Part shown: piece by piece, positions 1 to 9,584 of the stretch
Layout of the letters: every line of letters begins with the position of its first letter
How positions within the stretch are numbered: the stretch's first letter is position 1
NCBI RefSeq assembly: GCF_009861525.1
Contig: NZ_WVHL01000005.1
Span: 806,001 to 870,000 of the forward strand
DNA length: 64,000 bases
Direction: 5' to 3'
From: Pseudomonas sp. LD120
GTDB taxonomy: Bacteria > Pseudomonadota > Gammaproteobacteria > Pseudomonadales > Pseudomonadaceae
Position numbers and translations under genes: made by a program
Notes under the pieces: model-generated
What the model was told of the DNA's origin: nothing
Database searches by the model: none
The model's input: only the letters and a program-made list of their open reading frames with translations

Positions 1-28
1 TCAATAGAGGCAATTAGAGTTGGTTTAG

Positions 29-76
29 CCCCTCGCCGTCTATCCCGCGGAAGGCGAGGGGGCTGCATCGGCAGCC
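29..76. repeat. Two adjacent hairpins upstream of nudF
   Basis: A perfect 9-bp inverted repeat (arms 29-37 and 53-61, 15-nt loop) is followed at once by a second short stem (ggctgc at 61-66 pairing with gcagcc at 71-76). Neither has a T-run, so a Rho-independent terminator is not clear. The element may be the 3' end of the preceding transcription unit, which lies outside the window. Confidence 0.4.
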
Positions 77-146
77 ACGAGCGCGTTAGGATGGCGCGAA
101 GTCGAGGGGGATCCTCGGATCGAACATGTTGTACACGAGGATTGCT

Positions 147-764
147 ATGACTGACTTTGCCAGCGCCACGCCGAGTGCCATTGAGATCATCCGGCGCGAA
201 CACTGTTTCCAGGGTTTTTATCGACTCGATCGCCTGCAACTGCGCCACGAGCTGTTCGCCGGCGGCATGGGACGTGAGATCAATCGTGAAGTGGTGGTCC
301 GTCACGATGCGGTGTGCGTCCTGCCGTACGATCCGCAGCGCGATGAAGTGGTGCTGATCGAACAGTTTCGCGTCGGCGCCATGGGCAAGAGCGCCACGCC
401 CTGGCTGGTGGAACTGGTGGCCGGCCTGATCGACAAGGACGAGCAGCCGGAAGAGGTGGCGCGTCGTGAGGCCCAGGAGGAAGCTGGCCTGGATATCTCG
501 GCGCTGTGGCCGATGATCGAGTATTTTCCGTCGCCAGGGGGCAGCACCGAATTCGTTCATCTGTTCCTGGGGCGATGCGACAGCAGTGCCGCCGGTGGGT
601 TGCACGGGCTGGAGGAAGAGGCGGAAGACATCCGGGTTTCGGTGATGGCCTATGAAGATGCGCTGCAGGCCATGCGCGATGGGCGGATCTGCAATGCCGC
701 CAGCATCATTGCCTTGCAGTGGCTGGCGCTCAATCGCGCCGAAGTGAGGGGGTTATGGTCGTAA
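147..764 (+). CDS. nudF: ADP-ribose pyrophosphatase (Nudix hydrolase)
   Basis: Hydrolyses ADP-ribose to AMP and ribose 5-phosphate in the cytoplasm. The 205-aa product carries a complete Nudix box at about residues 93-115 (G-x5-E-x7-REAQEEAGL) and the family's SPGGSTE stretch after it. I prefer the ATG at 147 (MTDFASATPS) over an upstream in-frame ATG at 126, because the shorter N-terminus fits NudF proteins. The stop overlaps the start of the DUF1249 gene by 10 nt, so the two are probably co-transcribed. In other pseudomonads nudF heads the same nudF-DUF1249-cpdA-yqiA-parE series. Confidence 0.93.
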   Translation: MTDFASATPSAIEIIRREHCFQGFYRLDRLQLRHELFAGGMGREINREVVVRHDAVCVLPYDPQRDEVVLIEQFRVGAMGKSATPWLVELVAGLIDKDEQPEEVARREAQEEAGLDISALWPMIEYFPSPGGSTEFVHLFLGRCDSSAAGGLHGLEEEAEDIRVSVMAYEDALQAMRDGRICNAASIIALQWLALNRAEVRGLWS

Positions 765-1207
765 ACAAGGCACGCGACCGCTATCGGGTGGACCTGGCGG
801 GGCTGCAAGCTTCCTGCGAGGCCAACTACGCCCGACTGATGCGCCTGCTGCCCGACATGCGCAACCAGCCTGTGGCTCGGCGCATCGCAGTGACCCAGGG
901 TGATCAGATGTTGGGCGTGCTGGCGCTGGAAGTGATGCAGGTGTGTCCCTACACCACCACCTTGCAGGTGCGCCAGGAACACAGCCTGCCCTGGCTGCCG
1001 GTGCCGCAACTGGAAGTGCAGGTCTATCACGATGCGCGCATGGCAGAAGTCATCAGCGCCGAGCATGCCCGGCGTTTTCGCGGCATCTATCCTTATCCCA
1101 ATGCTTTTATGTATCAGCCGGATGAAAAAGCTCAGTTGAATGTGTTTCTCGGGGAGTGGCTGAGCCATTGCCTGGCATGTGGTCACGAGTTCGAAGCCGT
1201 GCGCTAG
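755..1207 (+). CDS. DUF1249 family protein (YqiB-like)
   Basis: A 150-aa cytoplasmic protein of unknown biochemical role, conserved next to nudF and cpdA in gammaproteobacteria. The conserved end, with FRGIYPYPN and a late CLACGHE segment, is typical of the DUF1249/YqiB family. The start at 755 (MVVNKARDRY) lies inside the last codons of nudF, which suggests translational coupling. There is no signal peptide or membrane segment. A function cannot be given from the sequence. Confidence 0.85.
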   Translation: MVVNKARDRYRVDLAGLQASCEANYARLMRLLPDMRNQPVARRIAVTQGDQMLGVLALEVMQVCPYTTTLQVRQEHSLPWLPVPQLEVQVYHDARMAEVISAEHARRFRGIYPYPNAFMYQPDEKAQLNVFLGEWLSHCLACGHEFEAVR

Positions 1208-1361
1208 GTTCTATAGATAAACCGCCTGATCAGTGCTCGGCGAGCGTTGGTGCGCAATCAGGTTGTGAACTGGGTCCGTTTCATAGGTTTCCTCTTTTCC
1301 GCGTCCCCCAGCATAATTGTCACCTTCATCCTGCCTTGTGACTTTGCTTCGGGAGAACACC

Positions 1362-2177
1362 GTGCCAAGCGTATCCGCACTGACTGCCGACGATGCCGTG
1401 TTGCTGGTGCAATTGTCTGATAGTCATCTTTTTGCCGAGATGGACCGTTCGTTGCTGGGCATGAACACCGCCGACAGCCTGCAACGGGTGATTGATCTGG
1501 TGCTGGCGCAGCAACCCAGGATCGATCTGATGCTGGCCACCGGCGATCTGTCCCAGGACGGCAGCCTGGAGTCTTATCAGCGCTTTGGCCAACTGACCCG
1601 ACAGATTCCCGCCCCCAGTCGCTGGTTGCCGGGCAATCATGATGAGCCGCAGATCATGCAGCAGGCGGCGCAGGGCAGCGATGCGCTGGAGCCGGTGGTG
1701 GATATCGGTAACTGGCGCATCACCTTGCTGGACTCGGCGGTGCCCGGCTCGGTGCCCGGGTATTTGCAGGACGACCAGTTGCAACTGCTGGCCCGTTCCC
1801 TGGGCGAGGCTCCTGAGCGCCACCATCTGATCTGCCTGCACCATCACCCGGTGTCCATCGACTGTGCGTGGATGGAGCCCATCGGCTTGCGTAATGCGCC
1901 GGCGCTGTTTGCCGTGATTGAGCGCTTTCCTCAGGTTCGCGCGCTGCTCTGGGGGCATGTGCATCAAGAAATTGATCGACTGCACGGTGATGTGCGGCTA
2001 TTGGCCTCACCGTCCACCTGCATCCAGTTCGAGCCCGGCAGCGATGATTTCAAGGTCCATGAGCTGGCGCCGGGTTACCGCTGGCTGCGACTTCTGCCGG
2101 ACGGGCGGCTGGAAACCGGCGTGCAACGGGTCGAAGGCTACGCATTTACCATCGATTACGGCAGTAACGGTTACTGA
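1362..2177 (+). CDS. cpdA: 3',5'-cyclic-AMP phosphodiesterase
   Basis: Class III cAMP phosphodiesterase that lowers cAMP, the effector of Vfr/CRP signalling. The 271-aa protein shows the metallophosphoesterase motifs in order: LSDSHLF (metal-binding D and H), GDLSQDGS, GNHDEP, LHHHP and GHVHQE. The GTG at 1362 is chosen because a GGGAG ribosome binding site lies at 1351-1355 and it gives the family-like N-terminus PSVSALTADDAVLLVQLSD. It follows the DUF1249 gene by about 150 nt and precedes yqiA by 67 nt. Confidence 0.93.
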   Translation: MPSVSALTADDAVLLVQLSDSHLFAEMDRSLLGMNTADSLQRVIDLVLAQQPRIDLMLATGDLSQDGSLESYQRFGQLTRQIPAPSRWLPGNHDEPQIMQQAAQGSDALEPVVDIGNWRITLLDSAVPGSVPGYLQDDQLQLLARSLGEAPERHHLICLHHHPVSIDCAWMEPIGLRNAPALFAVIERFPQVRALLWGHVHQEIDRLHGDVRLLASPSTCIQFEPGSDDFKVHELAPGYRWLRLLPDGRLETGVQRVEGYAFTIDYGSNGY

Positions 2178-2244
2178 GGCGGCTTCGTTAGCGGGCGCCA
2201 TCCCTGTAAACTGCGGCTTTTGCCCAGATGCACAGGGAGTTCGC

Positions 2245-2853
2245 ATGTCCGGTTCGATCCTCTATATCCACGGCTTCAACAGTGCTCCCGCGTCGACCAA
2301 GGCCTCCCAGTTGCGGCGTGTCATGGAGCAGTTGGGGCTGGCCGACCAATTGCGCGTACCGGCCCTGCATCACCATCCGCGCCAGGCCATTGGCCAGTTG
2401 GAACAGGCGATTGCCGAACTCGGGCGACCACTGCTGGTCGGCAGCTCGCTCGGCGGCTACTATGCGACTCACCTTGCCGAGCGCTATGGTCTGAACGCCC
2501 TGTTGATCAATCCTGCTGTCAGCCCGCACCGAATGTTCGACGGTTATCTGGGCACGCAGAAGAACCTGTATACCGATGAAACCTGGGAGCTGACCCATGA
2601 CCATGTGGCAGCCCTGGCGGCGCTGGAAGTCGCGCCGCCCCAGGACCCGCAGCGTTATCAGGTCTGGTTGCAGACCGGGGATGAGACCCTGGACTATCGC
2701 AGCGCCCAGCTTTATTACCGAGCCTGCGCCTTGCGTATCCAGGCCGGCGGCGATCATAGTTTCCAAGGTTTTGCCGGACAATTGCCGGCGATGTTGAATT
2801 TTGCCGGCATCACTGCCGATCAGTACCAGGCGATCGATTTCACGGCATTGTGA
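2245..2853 (+). CDS. yqiA: YqiA-family alpha/beta-hydrolase esterase
   Basis: A 202-aa UPF0227/YqiA hydrolase that acts on short-chain esters in vitro in E. coli; its natural substrate is not settled. The motifs are an oxyanion-side YIHGFNSAP near the N-terminus, the nucleophile elbow GSSLGGYY (Ser about residue 75) and a late DHSFQGF that supplies the catalytic His. The start ATG at 2245 follows a GGGAG site (2235-2239). The gene lies 42 nt upstream of parE, as in many gammaproteobacteria where yqiA and parE form one operon. Confidence 0.9.
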   Translation: MSGSILYIHGFNSAPASTKASQLRRVMEQLGLADQLRVPALHHHPRQAIGQLEQAIAELGRPLLVGSSLGGYYATHLAERYGLNALLINPAVSPHRMFDGYLGTQKNLYTDETWELTHDHVAALAALEVAPPQDPQRYQVWLQTGDETLDYRSAQLYYRACALRIQAGGDHSFQGFAGQLPAMLNFAGITADQYQAIDFTAL

Positions 2854-2895
2854 AGCCTCGCCCCATATTCATTGAACGACTAACGACGAGAACCC

Positions 2896-4800
2896 ATGGC
2901 CACTCCCAGCGCTAGCTCTTATAACGCAGACGCCATCGAAGTCCTCTCGGGACTCGACCCGGTGCGCAAACGCCCGGGCATGTACACCGACACCACGCGG
3001 CCCAACCACCTGGCCCAGGAAGTCATCGACAACAGTGTCGACGAAGCCCTGGCCGGCCATGCGAAGTCGATACAGGTCATCCTGCACGCCGATCACTCCC
3101 TGGAAGTTTCCGATGACGGCCGTGGCATGCCCGTGGACATTCACCCCGAAGAGGGCGTGTCGGGGATCGAACTGATCCTCACCAAGCTCCATGCCGGCGG
3201 CAAGTTCTCCAACAAGAACTACCAGTTCTCCGGCGGTCTGCACGGGGTGGGTATTTCCGTGGTCAACGCCCTGTCGAACCAGGTGCGGGTGCGGGTCAAG
3301 CGCGACGGCAACGAATACCAGATGACCTTCGCCGACGGCTACAAGGCCACCGAGCTGGAAGTGGTCGGCAGCGTCGGCAAGCGCAACACCGGCACCAGCG
3401 TGTACTTCGCGCCGGACCCGAAATACTTCGACTCGCCGAAATTCTCCATCAGCCGCCTCAAGCACGTGCTCAAGGCCAAAGCGGTACTGTGCCCGGGGCT
3501 GCTGGTGAGCTTCGAGGACAAATCCAGCGGCGAGAAGGTCGAGTGGCACTACGAAGATGGCCTGCGTTCCTACCTGGTGGATGCGGTCAGCGAATTCGAG
3601 CGCCTGCCTGACGAGCCGTTCTGCGGCAGTCTCGCGGGTAACAAGGAGGCGGTGGACTGGGCCTTGCTGTGGCTGCCCGAAGGTGGCGACAGCGTCCAGG
3701 AAAGCTACGTCAACCTGATCCCCACCGCCCAGGGCGGCACTCACGTCAACGGTTTGCGCCAGGGCCTGCTGGATGCAATGCGCGAGTTCTGCGAGTTCCG
3801 CAATCTGCTGCCCCGGGGCTTGAAGCTGGCGCCGGAAGACATCTGGGAGCGGATCGCTTTCGTGCTGTCGATGAAGATGCAGGATGCGCAGTTCTCCGGC
3901 CAGACCAAGGAGCGTCTATCCTCGCGCGAGGCGGCGGCTTTCGTGTCCGGGGTGGTCAAAGACGCTTTCAGCCTGTGGCTCAACGCCAACCCGGAGTTGG
4001 GCATGCAACTGGCGGAACTGGCCATCAGTAACGCCGGTCGCCGTTTGAAGGCCAGCAAAAAGGTTGAGCGCAAGCGCGTTACTCAAGGCCCGGCGCTACC
4101 AGGCAAGCTGGCGGACTGCGCAGGCCAGGACCCGATGCGTTCCGAGCTGTTCCTGGTAGAGGGCGACTCCGCCGGTGGTTCGGCCAAGCAGGCGCGGGAC
4201 AAGGAGTTCCAAGCGATCCTGCCGCTGCGGGGCAAGATCCTCAATACCTGGGAAGTGGACGGCAGCGAAGTCCTGGCCAGTCAGGAAGTGCACAACATCG
4301 CCGTGGCCATCGGCGTCGATCCGGGTGCCGAGGACATGAGCCAGTTGCGTTACGGCAAAATCTGCATCCTCGCCGACGCCGACTCCGACGGCCTGCACAT
4401 CGCCACCTTGCTGTGTGCCCTGTTCGTCCAGCATTTCCGTCCACTGGTGAATGCCGGCCACGTCTACGTGGCCATGCCGCCGCTGTACCGTATCGACCTG
4501 GGCAAGGAAATCTACTACGCCCTGGACGACGCCGAGCGCGACGGCATTCTCGACCGCCTGGTGGCCGAGAAGAAACGCGGTAAACCGCAGGTCACCCGAT
4601 TCAAGGGGCTGGGTGAAATGAACCCGCCACAACTGCGTGAGACCACCATGGACCCCAACACTCGGCGTCTGGTGCAGTTGACCCTGGATGATGTTGAGGC
4701 AACAGCGGAAATCATGGACATGCTGTTGGCGAAAAAACGCGCCGGTGATCGTAAGTCCTGGCTGGAGTCCAAGGGCAACCTGGCTGAGGTGCTGGCCTGA
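2896..4800 (+). CDS. parE: DNA topoisomerase IV subunit B
   Basis: ATPase subunit of topoisomerase IV, which decatenates replicated chromosomes together with ParC. The 634-aa protein has the GHKL ATPase motifs (VIDNSVDEAL, DDGRGMPVD, GGLHGVGISVVNALS) in the first 130 residues. The TOPRIM segment has EGDSAGG near residue 420 and the DADSDG metal site near residue 494. The length is normal. It is followed by the phytase-like gene with a 1-nt overlap (TGATG), so translation is probably coupled through to parC. Confidence 0.97.
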   Translation: MATPSASSYNADAIEVLSGLDPVRKRPGMYTDTTRPNHLAQEVIDNSVDEALAGHAKSIQVILHADHSLEVSDDGRGMPVDIHPEEGVSGIELILTKLHAGGKFSNKNYQFSGGLHGVGISVVNALSNQVRVRVKRDGNEYQMTFADGYKATELEVVGSVGKRNTGTSVYFAPDPKYFDSPKFSISRLKHVLKAKAVLCPGLLVSFEDKSSGEKVEWHYEDGLRSYLVDAVSEFERLPDEPFCGSLAGNKEAVDWALLWLPEGGDSVQESYVNLIPTAQGGTHVNGLRQGLLDAMREFCEFRNLLPRGLKLAPEDIWERIAFVLSMKMQDAQFSGQTKERLSSREAAAFVSGVVKDAFSLWLNANPELGMQLAELAISNAGRRLKASKKVERKRVTQGPALPGKLADCAGQDPMRSELFLVEGDSAGGSAKQARDKEFQAILPLRGKILNTWEVDGSEVLASQEVHNIAVAIGVDPGAEDMSQLRYGKICILADADSDGLHIATLLCALFVQHFRPLVNAGHVYVAMPPLYRIDLGKEIYYALDDAERDGILDRLVAEKKRGKPQVTRFKGLGEMNPPQLRETTMDPNTRRLVQLTLDDVEATAEIMDMLLAKKRAGDRKSWLESKGNLAEVLA

Positions 4801-5783
4801 TGCACAAGGGCTTTGCCCTGGTCCTGGCGCTATTGGCAACCTCGGTGGTGGCTGCGCCTGCGCCCGAACTGACCTTGCTGTCCGAGCACCCTGTAGAAGG
4901 CATGCGCGGCGGCAATCTGTCCGGGCTGACGCGTTGTGGTCAGACGTTGTGGACGGTTTCGGATCGCGATGACGACCAGATCTACACGCTCAATACCCGC
5001 GACACCGTCTGGCAGGCCGAGGCGGTCAAGCTGGAGGTGCCACCGGTGCCCGACACGGGCTTGCCCTGGGGGTTGACGTCGCGAACCTGGGCGGCGTCTT
5101 TTGTGCGCGGTGGCGATCTGGATTTCGAAGGCATTTCCTGCGATGACGCCGGCAATAAATATGTGGTCAGCGAAGCTCATGCCACGGTGCTGCGGGTGCC
5201 TGCGCAAGGCGCGCCGGCCTGGTTGAAAATTTCCCCGATCATGGTTCGTGAAGCACGTGCCAGTGGCATGTTGCTGCATTTCAACGCCTTGTTCGAGGGC
5301 TTGGCGGTGAACCCCGCCGGGGATCGAATCTGGCTGGCGGCGGAGCGTGAGGGGCGTGGGCTGTTGATGATCAAGCGCGGGCAGACCATTTGGGACTGTG
5401 ATGGCGCTTGCGTCTTGCTCAGCGAGGCCGGCTCGCAAATGCAGCCGGCGCAAATGCCCGATGCCAAGGCGGTATCCCGGGATTTCGCCGACCTGTCGTT
5501 GTTCGACGGCAAGCTATTCACCCTGGAGCGCAATGCCTACCAGATCTGCCGCCGGGATGCGCAGACCGCCAAGGTCGAGCGCTGCTGGTCATTTGCCGCT
5601 CAAGCCCTGGTGGAGCACCGGCGTTATCCACAGCCTTACGGCTTGACCGAAGCGCTGCTGGTGGACGCCCAGGGCGCTTGGATCGGCGTGGACAACAACA
5701 ATGGCGCTCGCGCCGATGGCGAGGTCCGCCCCATCGTCTGGCGCTTTGCTGCCCCTGAGGGCGGCTGGAGCGCCCAGCCATGA
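4800..5783 (+). CDS. Exported esterase-like activity of phytase family protein
   Basis: A 327-aa protein with a short hydrophobic signal peptide (about residues 1-19, ending VVAAPAP). It resembles the phytase-like domain family: NLSGLTRCG..LWTVSDRDD near the N-terminus, DLDFEGISCD in the middle and FNALFEGLAVNPAGDRIWLAAERE later. It is therefore probably periplasmic or secreted, with a beta-propeller fold; the substrate is unknown. It overlaps parE by 1 nt and the next gene by 4 nt (ATGA). A secreted hydrolase wedged between parE and parC appears to be a stable feature of Pseudomonas. Confidence 0.82.
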   Translation: MHKGFALVLALLATSVVAAPAPELTLLSEHPVEGMRGGNLSGLTRCGQTLWTVSDRDDDQIYTLNTRDTVWQAEAVKLEVPPVPDTGLPWGLTSRTWAASFVRGGDLDFEGISCDDAGNKYVVSEAHATVLRVPAQGAPAWLKISPIMVREARASGMLLHFNALFEGLAVNPAGDRIWLAAEREGRGLLMIKRGQTIWDCDGACVLLSEAGSQMQPAQMPDAKAVSRDFADLSLFDGKLFTLERNAYQICRRDAQTAKVERCWSFAAQALVEHRRYPQPYGLTEALLVDAQGAWIGVDNNNGARADGEVRPIVWRFAAPEGGWSAQP

Positions 5784-6301
5784 GCCAGCAACCGGGCAAG
5801 AGTGCCGGGCGGGTGATGCTGATCATGGCCTGGGTCGCGGCGCTGTTTTTGGCCACGCGGTTCTTTGCCGATTGGGAGGCGCGTCAGGAGAACCCCAATA
5901 CGCTTGTCAGTTCGCAACAACATGAGGGTTACATCGAAGTGAAGCTGGTCGGCAACGGCCAGGGGCATTTCGTCGCCAGCGGTTATATCAATGGGCTGGC
6001 GGTGCAATTGATGCTCGATACCGGCGCTACCGATGTCTCGATTCCTTCCGGGCTGGCCGACCGCCTGGGCCTGGAGCGCGGGGCGCCGGTCACGTTGAGT
6101 ACCGCCAACGGGCGCAGCGAGGGGTATCGGACCCGAATCGAGCGTCTGCAACTGGGGGATATCGTTCTTCGGAACGTCAGGGCCCTGGTGGCCCCGGGAC
6201 TCGACGATGACCAGGTTTTGCTGGGCATGAGCGCTTTGAAAAAACTTGAATTCACTCAGCGCGGCGGCACCTTGCTGCTGCGCCAGACTACGAACCAATG
6301 A
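5780..6301 (+). CDS. Membrane-anchored retropepsin-like aspartic protease (TIGR02281 clan AA)
   Basis: A 173-aa protein with one N-terminal membrane helix (about residues 12-30) and a single retropepsin-like domain. The catalytic motif is LMLDTGATDVSIP near residue 80, with a C-terminal flap/strand LLGMSALKKLEF. One-domain enzymes of this type act as dimers, here probably facing the periplasm. The physiological target is unknown. It overlaps the preceding gene by 4 nt and ends 7 nt before parC, so it belongs to the parE-parC transcription unit. Confidence 0.85.
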   Translation: MSQQPGKSAGRVMLIMAWVAALFLATRFFADWEARQENPNTLVSSQQHEGYIEVKLVGNGQGHFVASGYINGLAVQLMLDTGATDVSIPSGLADRLGLERGAPVTLSTANGRSEGYRTRIERLQLGDIVLRNVRALVAPGLDDDQVLLGMSALKKLEFTQRGGTLLLRQTTNQ

Positions 6302-6308
6302 GGCCCGC

Positions 6309-8567
6309 ATGAGCGACTCCCTTGATCTCAGCCTGGATGGCGTAGAACGCCGGTCACTGGCTGACTTCACCGAAAGTGCCTACCTCAACTACTCCATGTA
6401 CGTGATCATGGACCGTGCTCTGCCGCATATCGGCGACGGCCTGAAACCGGTACAGCGGCGTATCGTCTACGCCATGAGCGAGCTGGGGCTGGATGCCGAT
6501 TCCAAGCACAAGAAGTCCGCGCGGACCGTGGGCGACGTGCTCGGCAAGTTCCACCCGCACGGCGATTCGGCCTGCTACGAAGCCATGGTGCTGATGGCTC
6601 AGCCGTTCAGCTACCGTTACACGCTGGTCGATGGCCAGGGCAACTGGGGGGCGCCGGACGATCCCAAGTCATTCGCGGCCATGCGTTATACCGAGGCGCG
6701 CCTGTCGCGTTACTCCGAAGTGCTGCTCAGCGAGCTGGGCCAGGGCACTGCGGATTGGGGGCCGAACTTCGACGGTACGCTGCAGGAGCCTTTGGTGCTG
6801 CCGGCGCGCTTGCCCAACATCCTGCTCAACGGCACTACCGGCATCGCCGTGGGCATGGCCACTGATGTGCCGCCCCACAACCTTCGGGAAGTGGCCACGG
6901 CCTGCGTGCGTTTGCTGGACGAGCCCAAGGCCACGGTGGAGCAGCTTTGTGAGCATATCCAGGGCCCGGACTATCCCACCGAAGCGGAGATCATCACCCC
7001 TCGTGCCGACCTGCTGAAGATCTATGAAACCGGCCGTGGCTCGGTGCGCATGCGCGCCGTGTATCGGGTGGAAGACGGCGACATCGTTGTCACCGCGCTG
7101 CCGCATCAGGTTTCCGGGGCCAAGGTGCTGGAGCAAATCGCCGCTCAGATGCAGGCCAAGAAGCTACCGATGGTCGCCGACCTGCGGGATGAGTCGGACC
7201 ACGAGCACCCCTGCCGCATCGTGATCATCCCGCGTTCTAACCGGGTCGATCCTGATGAGTTGATGCAGCATCTGTTCGCCACCACTGAACTGGAATCGAC
7301 CTACCGGGTCAACGTCAACATCATCGGCCTGGACGGCAAGCCGCAGTTGAAGAACCTGCGAGCGCTGCTGGTGGAGTGGCTGGAGTTCCGGGTCGCTATC
7401 GTGCGTCGTCGCCTGCAGTTCCGCTTGGACAAGGTCGAGCGTCGCCTGCACTTGTTGGATGGTTTGCTGATTGCCTACCTCAACCTGGATGAAGTCATTC
7501 ACATCATCCGCACCGAGGAGCACCCGCGGGCCAGGCTGATCGAGCGTTTCGCCCTCAGCGACATCCAGGCCGACTATATCCTCGATACGCGTCTGCGGCA
7601 GTTGGCGCGATTGGAAGAAATGAAGCTGCGGGCCGAGCAGGATGAATTGCTCAAAGAGCAGGCCAAGCTGCAAGCATTGCTCAACAGCGAAGCCAAGCTG
7701 AAAAAGCTGGTGCGCACTGAATTGCTGCAAGACGCGCAAACCTACGGTGATGACCGTCGCTCACCGATCGTGGCCCGGGCTGAAGCCAAGGCGCTGTCGG
7801 AAAACGAACTGATGCCCACCGAGCCGGTAACCATCGTTCTGTCGGAAAAAGGCTGGGTCCGTTGTGCCAAGGGGCATGATATTGACGCCACGGGTTTGTC
7901 CTACAAGGCCGGTGACGGTTACAAGACCGCTGCTGCCGGGCGTTCCAACCAGTTCGCGGTGTTCATCGATTCCACCGGCCGCAGTTACTCGGTGGCGGCG
8001 CACACGCTGCCATCGGCCCGGGGCCAGGGTGAGCCATTGACTGGCCGTCTGACCCCGCCGCCGGGGGCGACGTTTGAATGCGTGTTGCTGCCGGATGACG
8101 ATGCCTTGTATGTGATCGCTTCCGATGCCGGTTACGGCTTCGTGGTCAAGGGCGAGGACCTGCAAGCCAAGAACAAGGCGGGCAAGGCGCTATTGAGTCT
8201 GCCGAACAATGCCAAGGTGCTGGCGCCCCGTCCCGTGGCCGATCGCGAGCAGAACTGGCTGGCGTCGGTAACCACCGAAGGGCGATTGTTGGTGTTCAAG
8301 ATCAGTGACTTGCCGCAGTTGGGCAAGGGCAAGGGCAACAAGATCATCGGCATTCCCGGTGAGCGAGTGGCCAGTCGCGAAGAGTACGTCACCGATATCG
8401 CGGTATTGCCTGAAGGCGCGACGCTGGTACTGCAGGCGGGTAAGCGCACGCTGTCGCTCAAGGCTGATGATCTTGAGCATTACAAGGGTGAGCGTGGGCG
8501 CCGTGGCAACAAACTGCCTCGCGGTTTCCAGCGGGTGGATGCCTTGTTGGTCGAACCTCTGGTTTGA
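6309..8567 (+). CDS. parC: DNA topoisomerase IV subunit A
   Basis: Breakage-reunion subunit of topoisomerase IV. The 752-aa protein has the GyrA/ParC winged-helix core, the catalytic tyrosine at about residue 127 in AMRYTEARLS, and C-terminal pinwheel repeats. Ser87 and Glu91 (in HPHGDSACYE) are the unmutated residues of the quinolone-resistance region, so no ParC target mutation is seen at these two sites. The start at 6309 (MSDSLDLSLD) is chosen over an in-frame extension from 6246 that lies inside the protease gene. Confidence 0.97.
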   Translation: MSDSLDLSLDGVERRSLADFTESAYLNYSMYVIMDRALPHIGDGLKPVQRRIVYAMSELGLDADSKHKKSARTVGDVLGKFHPHGDSACYEAMVLMAQPFSYRYTLVDGQGNWGAPDDPKSFAAMRYTEARLSRYSEVLLSELGQGTADWGPNFDGTLQEPLVLPARLPNILLNGTTGIAVGMATDVPPHNLREVATACVRLLDEPKATVEQLCEHIQGPDYPTEAEIITPRADLLKIYETGRGSVRMRAVYRVEDGDIVVTALPHQVSGAKVLEQIAAQMQAKKLPMVADLRDESDHEHPCRIVIIPRSNRVDPDELMQHLFATTELESTYRVNVNIIGLDGKPQLKNLRALLVEWLEFRVAIVRRRLQFRLDKVERRLHLLDGLLIAYLNLDEVIHIIRTEEHPRARLIERFALSDIQADYILDTRLRQLARLEEMKLRAEQDELLKEQAKLQALLNSEAKLKKLVRTELLQDAQTYGDDRRSPIVARAEAKALSENELMPTEPVTIVLSEKGWVRCAKGHDIDATGLSYKAGDGYKTAAAGRSNQFAVFIDSTGRSYSVAAHTLPSARGQGEPLTGRLTPPPGATFECVLLPDDDALYVIASDAGYGFVVKGEDLQAKNKAGKALLSLPNNAKVLAPRPVADREQNWLASVTTEGRLLVFKISDLPQLGKGKGNKIIGIPGERVASREEYVTDIAVLPEGATLVLQAGKRTLSLKADDLEHYKGERGRRGNKLPRGFQRVDALLVEPLV

Positions 8568-8733
8568 GGGCAGGTTCGATCTGCGATTTAAGCGCGGGAT
8601 CGACGCTAGAACGCTGGAGTCAGGGCGCATATTCACGGATGATATGCGCTTTCAAACGCAGGCGTAGCCGGGCGTTATTCAGGTTTTTGAGTATTTACAC
8701 TGTGGCTAGCCTTGCGGCCGCCACTTGGATGGG

Positions 8734-9447
8734 ATGATGACTGCTCTGCGCGCTCCTCTTGTTTTCTTGCTCGCTGGGGTACTGGGCCTGGCGGGTTGCA
8801 GCGTACACCAGCCGGTGTCGCTGTATCAGCTGGACAGCGGAAGTCCAGCTCAGCCGGCCAGTTCCGGTATGTCGGTATTGTTGGGGCCGGTGCTGATCGC
8901 CGACTACCTGCAACGTGAAACCCTTCTGCAACGTCAGGATGATGGCAGCCTGCAAGCGTCCACTGATGGGCGCTGGGCGGGCAGCCTGTCTTCGGATATC
9001 GATCAGTTGCTGCTGCGTCAGGTTGCCGGCCATCTGGACAGCCAGCGCGTGGTGCTGGCGCCTGCCACCAGTGGTTTCACTCCGGATGTACAGGTGCTGC
9101 TGTCCATCACCCGTCTGGACTCCGGCAAGTCGCAACCCGCGGTGCTGGATGCGCAGTGGCGTTTGATCGACCGTCGTGGCCAGGTGCGGGACAATCGTAT
9201 CGTTCACCTGCAGGAGCAGCACGCCGGTACCACGGCGTCTCAGGTTCAGGCTCAGGGCGTGCTGCTGCAGCGTTTGGCCGAGCAATTGTCGATAGCTCTC
9301 AAGCCGCTGGCCAACCAGCCCGCGGTGGCTGAGGTGCCGCGTAAGGCACCATCGGCGCCAGTGAGCAAGCCTGCCGAGCAGGGAAAACAGCCGAAGATTC
9401 CAATGCCCACGCCGATCCGTACGGACATGGAAGTGTTCAGGTTCTAA
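8734..9447 (+). CDS. PqiC-like ABC-transport auxiliary lipoprotein
   Basis: A lipoprotein of about 237 aa with a signal sequence ending in a lipobox (LGLAG-C, lipidated Cys about residue 22). The following domain resembles the DUF330/PqiC family (VSLYQLDSG, a VLDAQWRLID strand, a helical WAGSLSSDIDQLLLRQVAGHL). PqiC/MlaB-type lipoproteins usually accompany MCE proteins in lipid transport, but no mce, pqiA or pqiB gene is adjacent. The last 45 residues are a Pro/Lys-rich tail. The start could be ATG 8734 or 8737. Confidence 0.75.
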   Translation: MMTALRAPLVFLLAGVLGLAGCSVHQPVSLYQLDSGSPAQPASSGMSVLLGPVLIADYLQRETLLQRQDDGSLQASTDGRWAGSLSSDIDQLLLRQVAGHLDSQRVVLAPATSGFTPDVQVLLSITRLDSGKSQPAVLDAQWRLIDRRGQVRDNRIVHLQEQHAGTTASQVQAQGVLLQRLAEQLSIALKPLANQPAVAEVPRKAPSAPVSKPAEQGKQPKIPMPTPIRTDMEVFRF

Positions 9448-9468
9448 AGTGACTGACTGCCGCGAGAC

Positions 9469-9500
9469 AAGGCCCGCCTAACCGCGGGCCTTGGCATTTT
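9469..9500 (+). terminator. Rho-independent terminator after the PqiC-like gene
   Basis: A 9-bp perfect stem (AAGGCCCGC at 9469-9477, GCGGGCCTT at 9484-9492) with a 6-nt loop lies 21 nt after the stop codon. It is followed by GGCATTTTT. Confidence 0.75.
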
Positions 9501-9542
9501 TGAGCGATGATTACTGGCGCCGATACCGCTCTGGCAGATAGT

Positions 9543-9569
9543 AAGAGGCCCGCACATGGCGGGCCTCTT
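9543..9569 (-). terminator. Hairpin terminator after the AhpA/YtjB-like gene
   Basis: An 11-bp perfect stem (arms 9543-9553 and 9559-9569, 5-nt loop) lies just past the minus-strand stop at 9585. The minus-strand U-run is weak (TTACTATC), so it may work as a convergent barrier together with the hairpin at 9469. Confidence 0.6.
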
Positions 9570-9584
9570 CGCAAATAGCCGGCT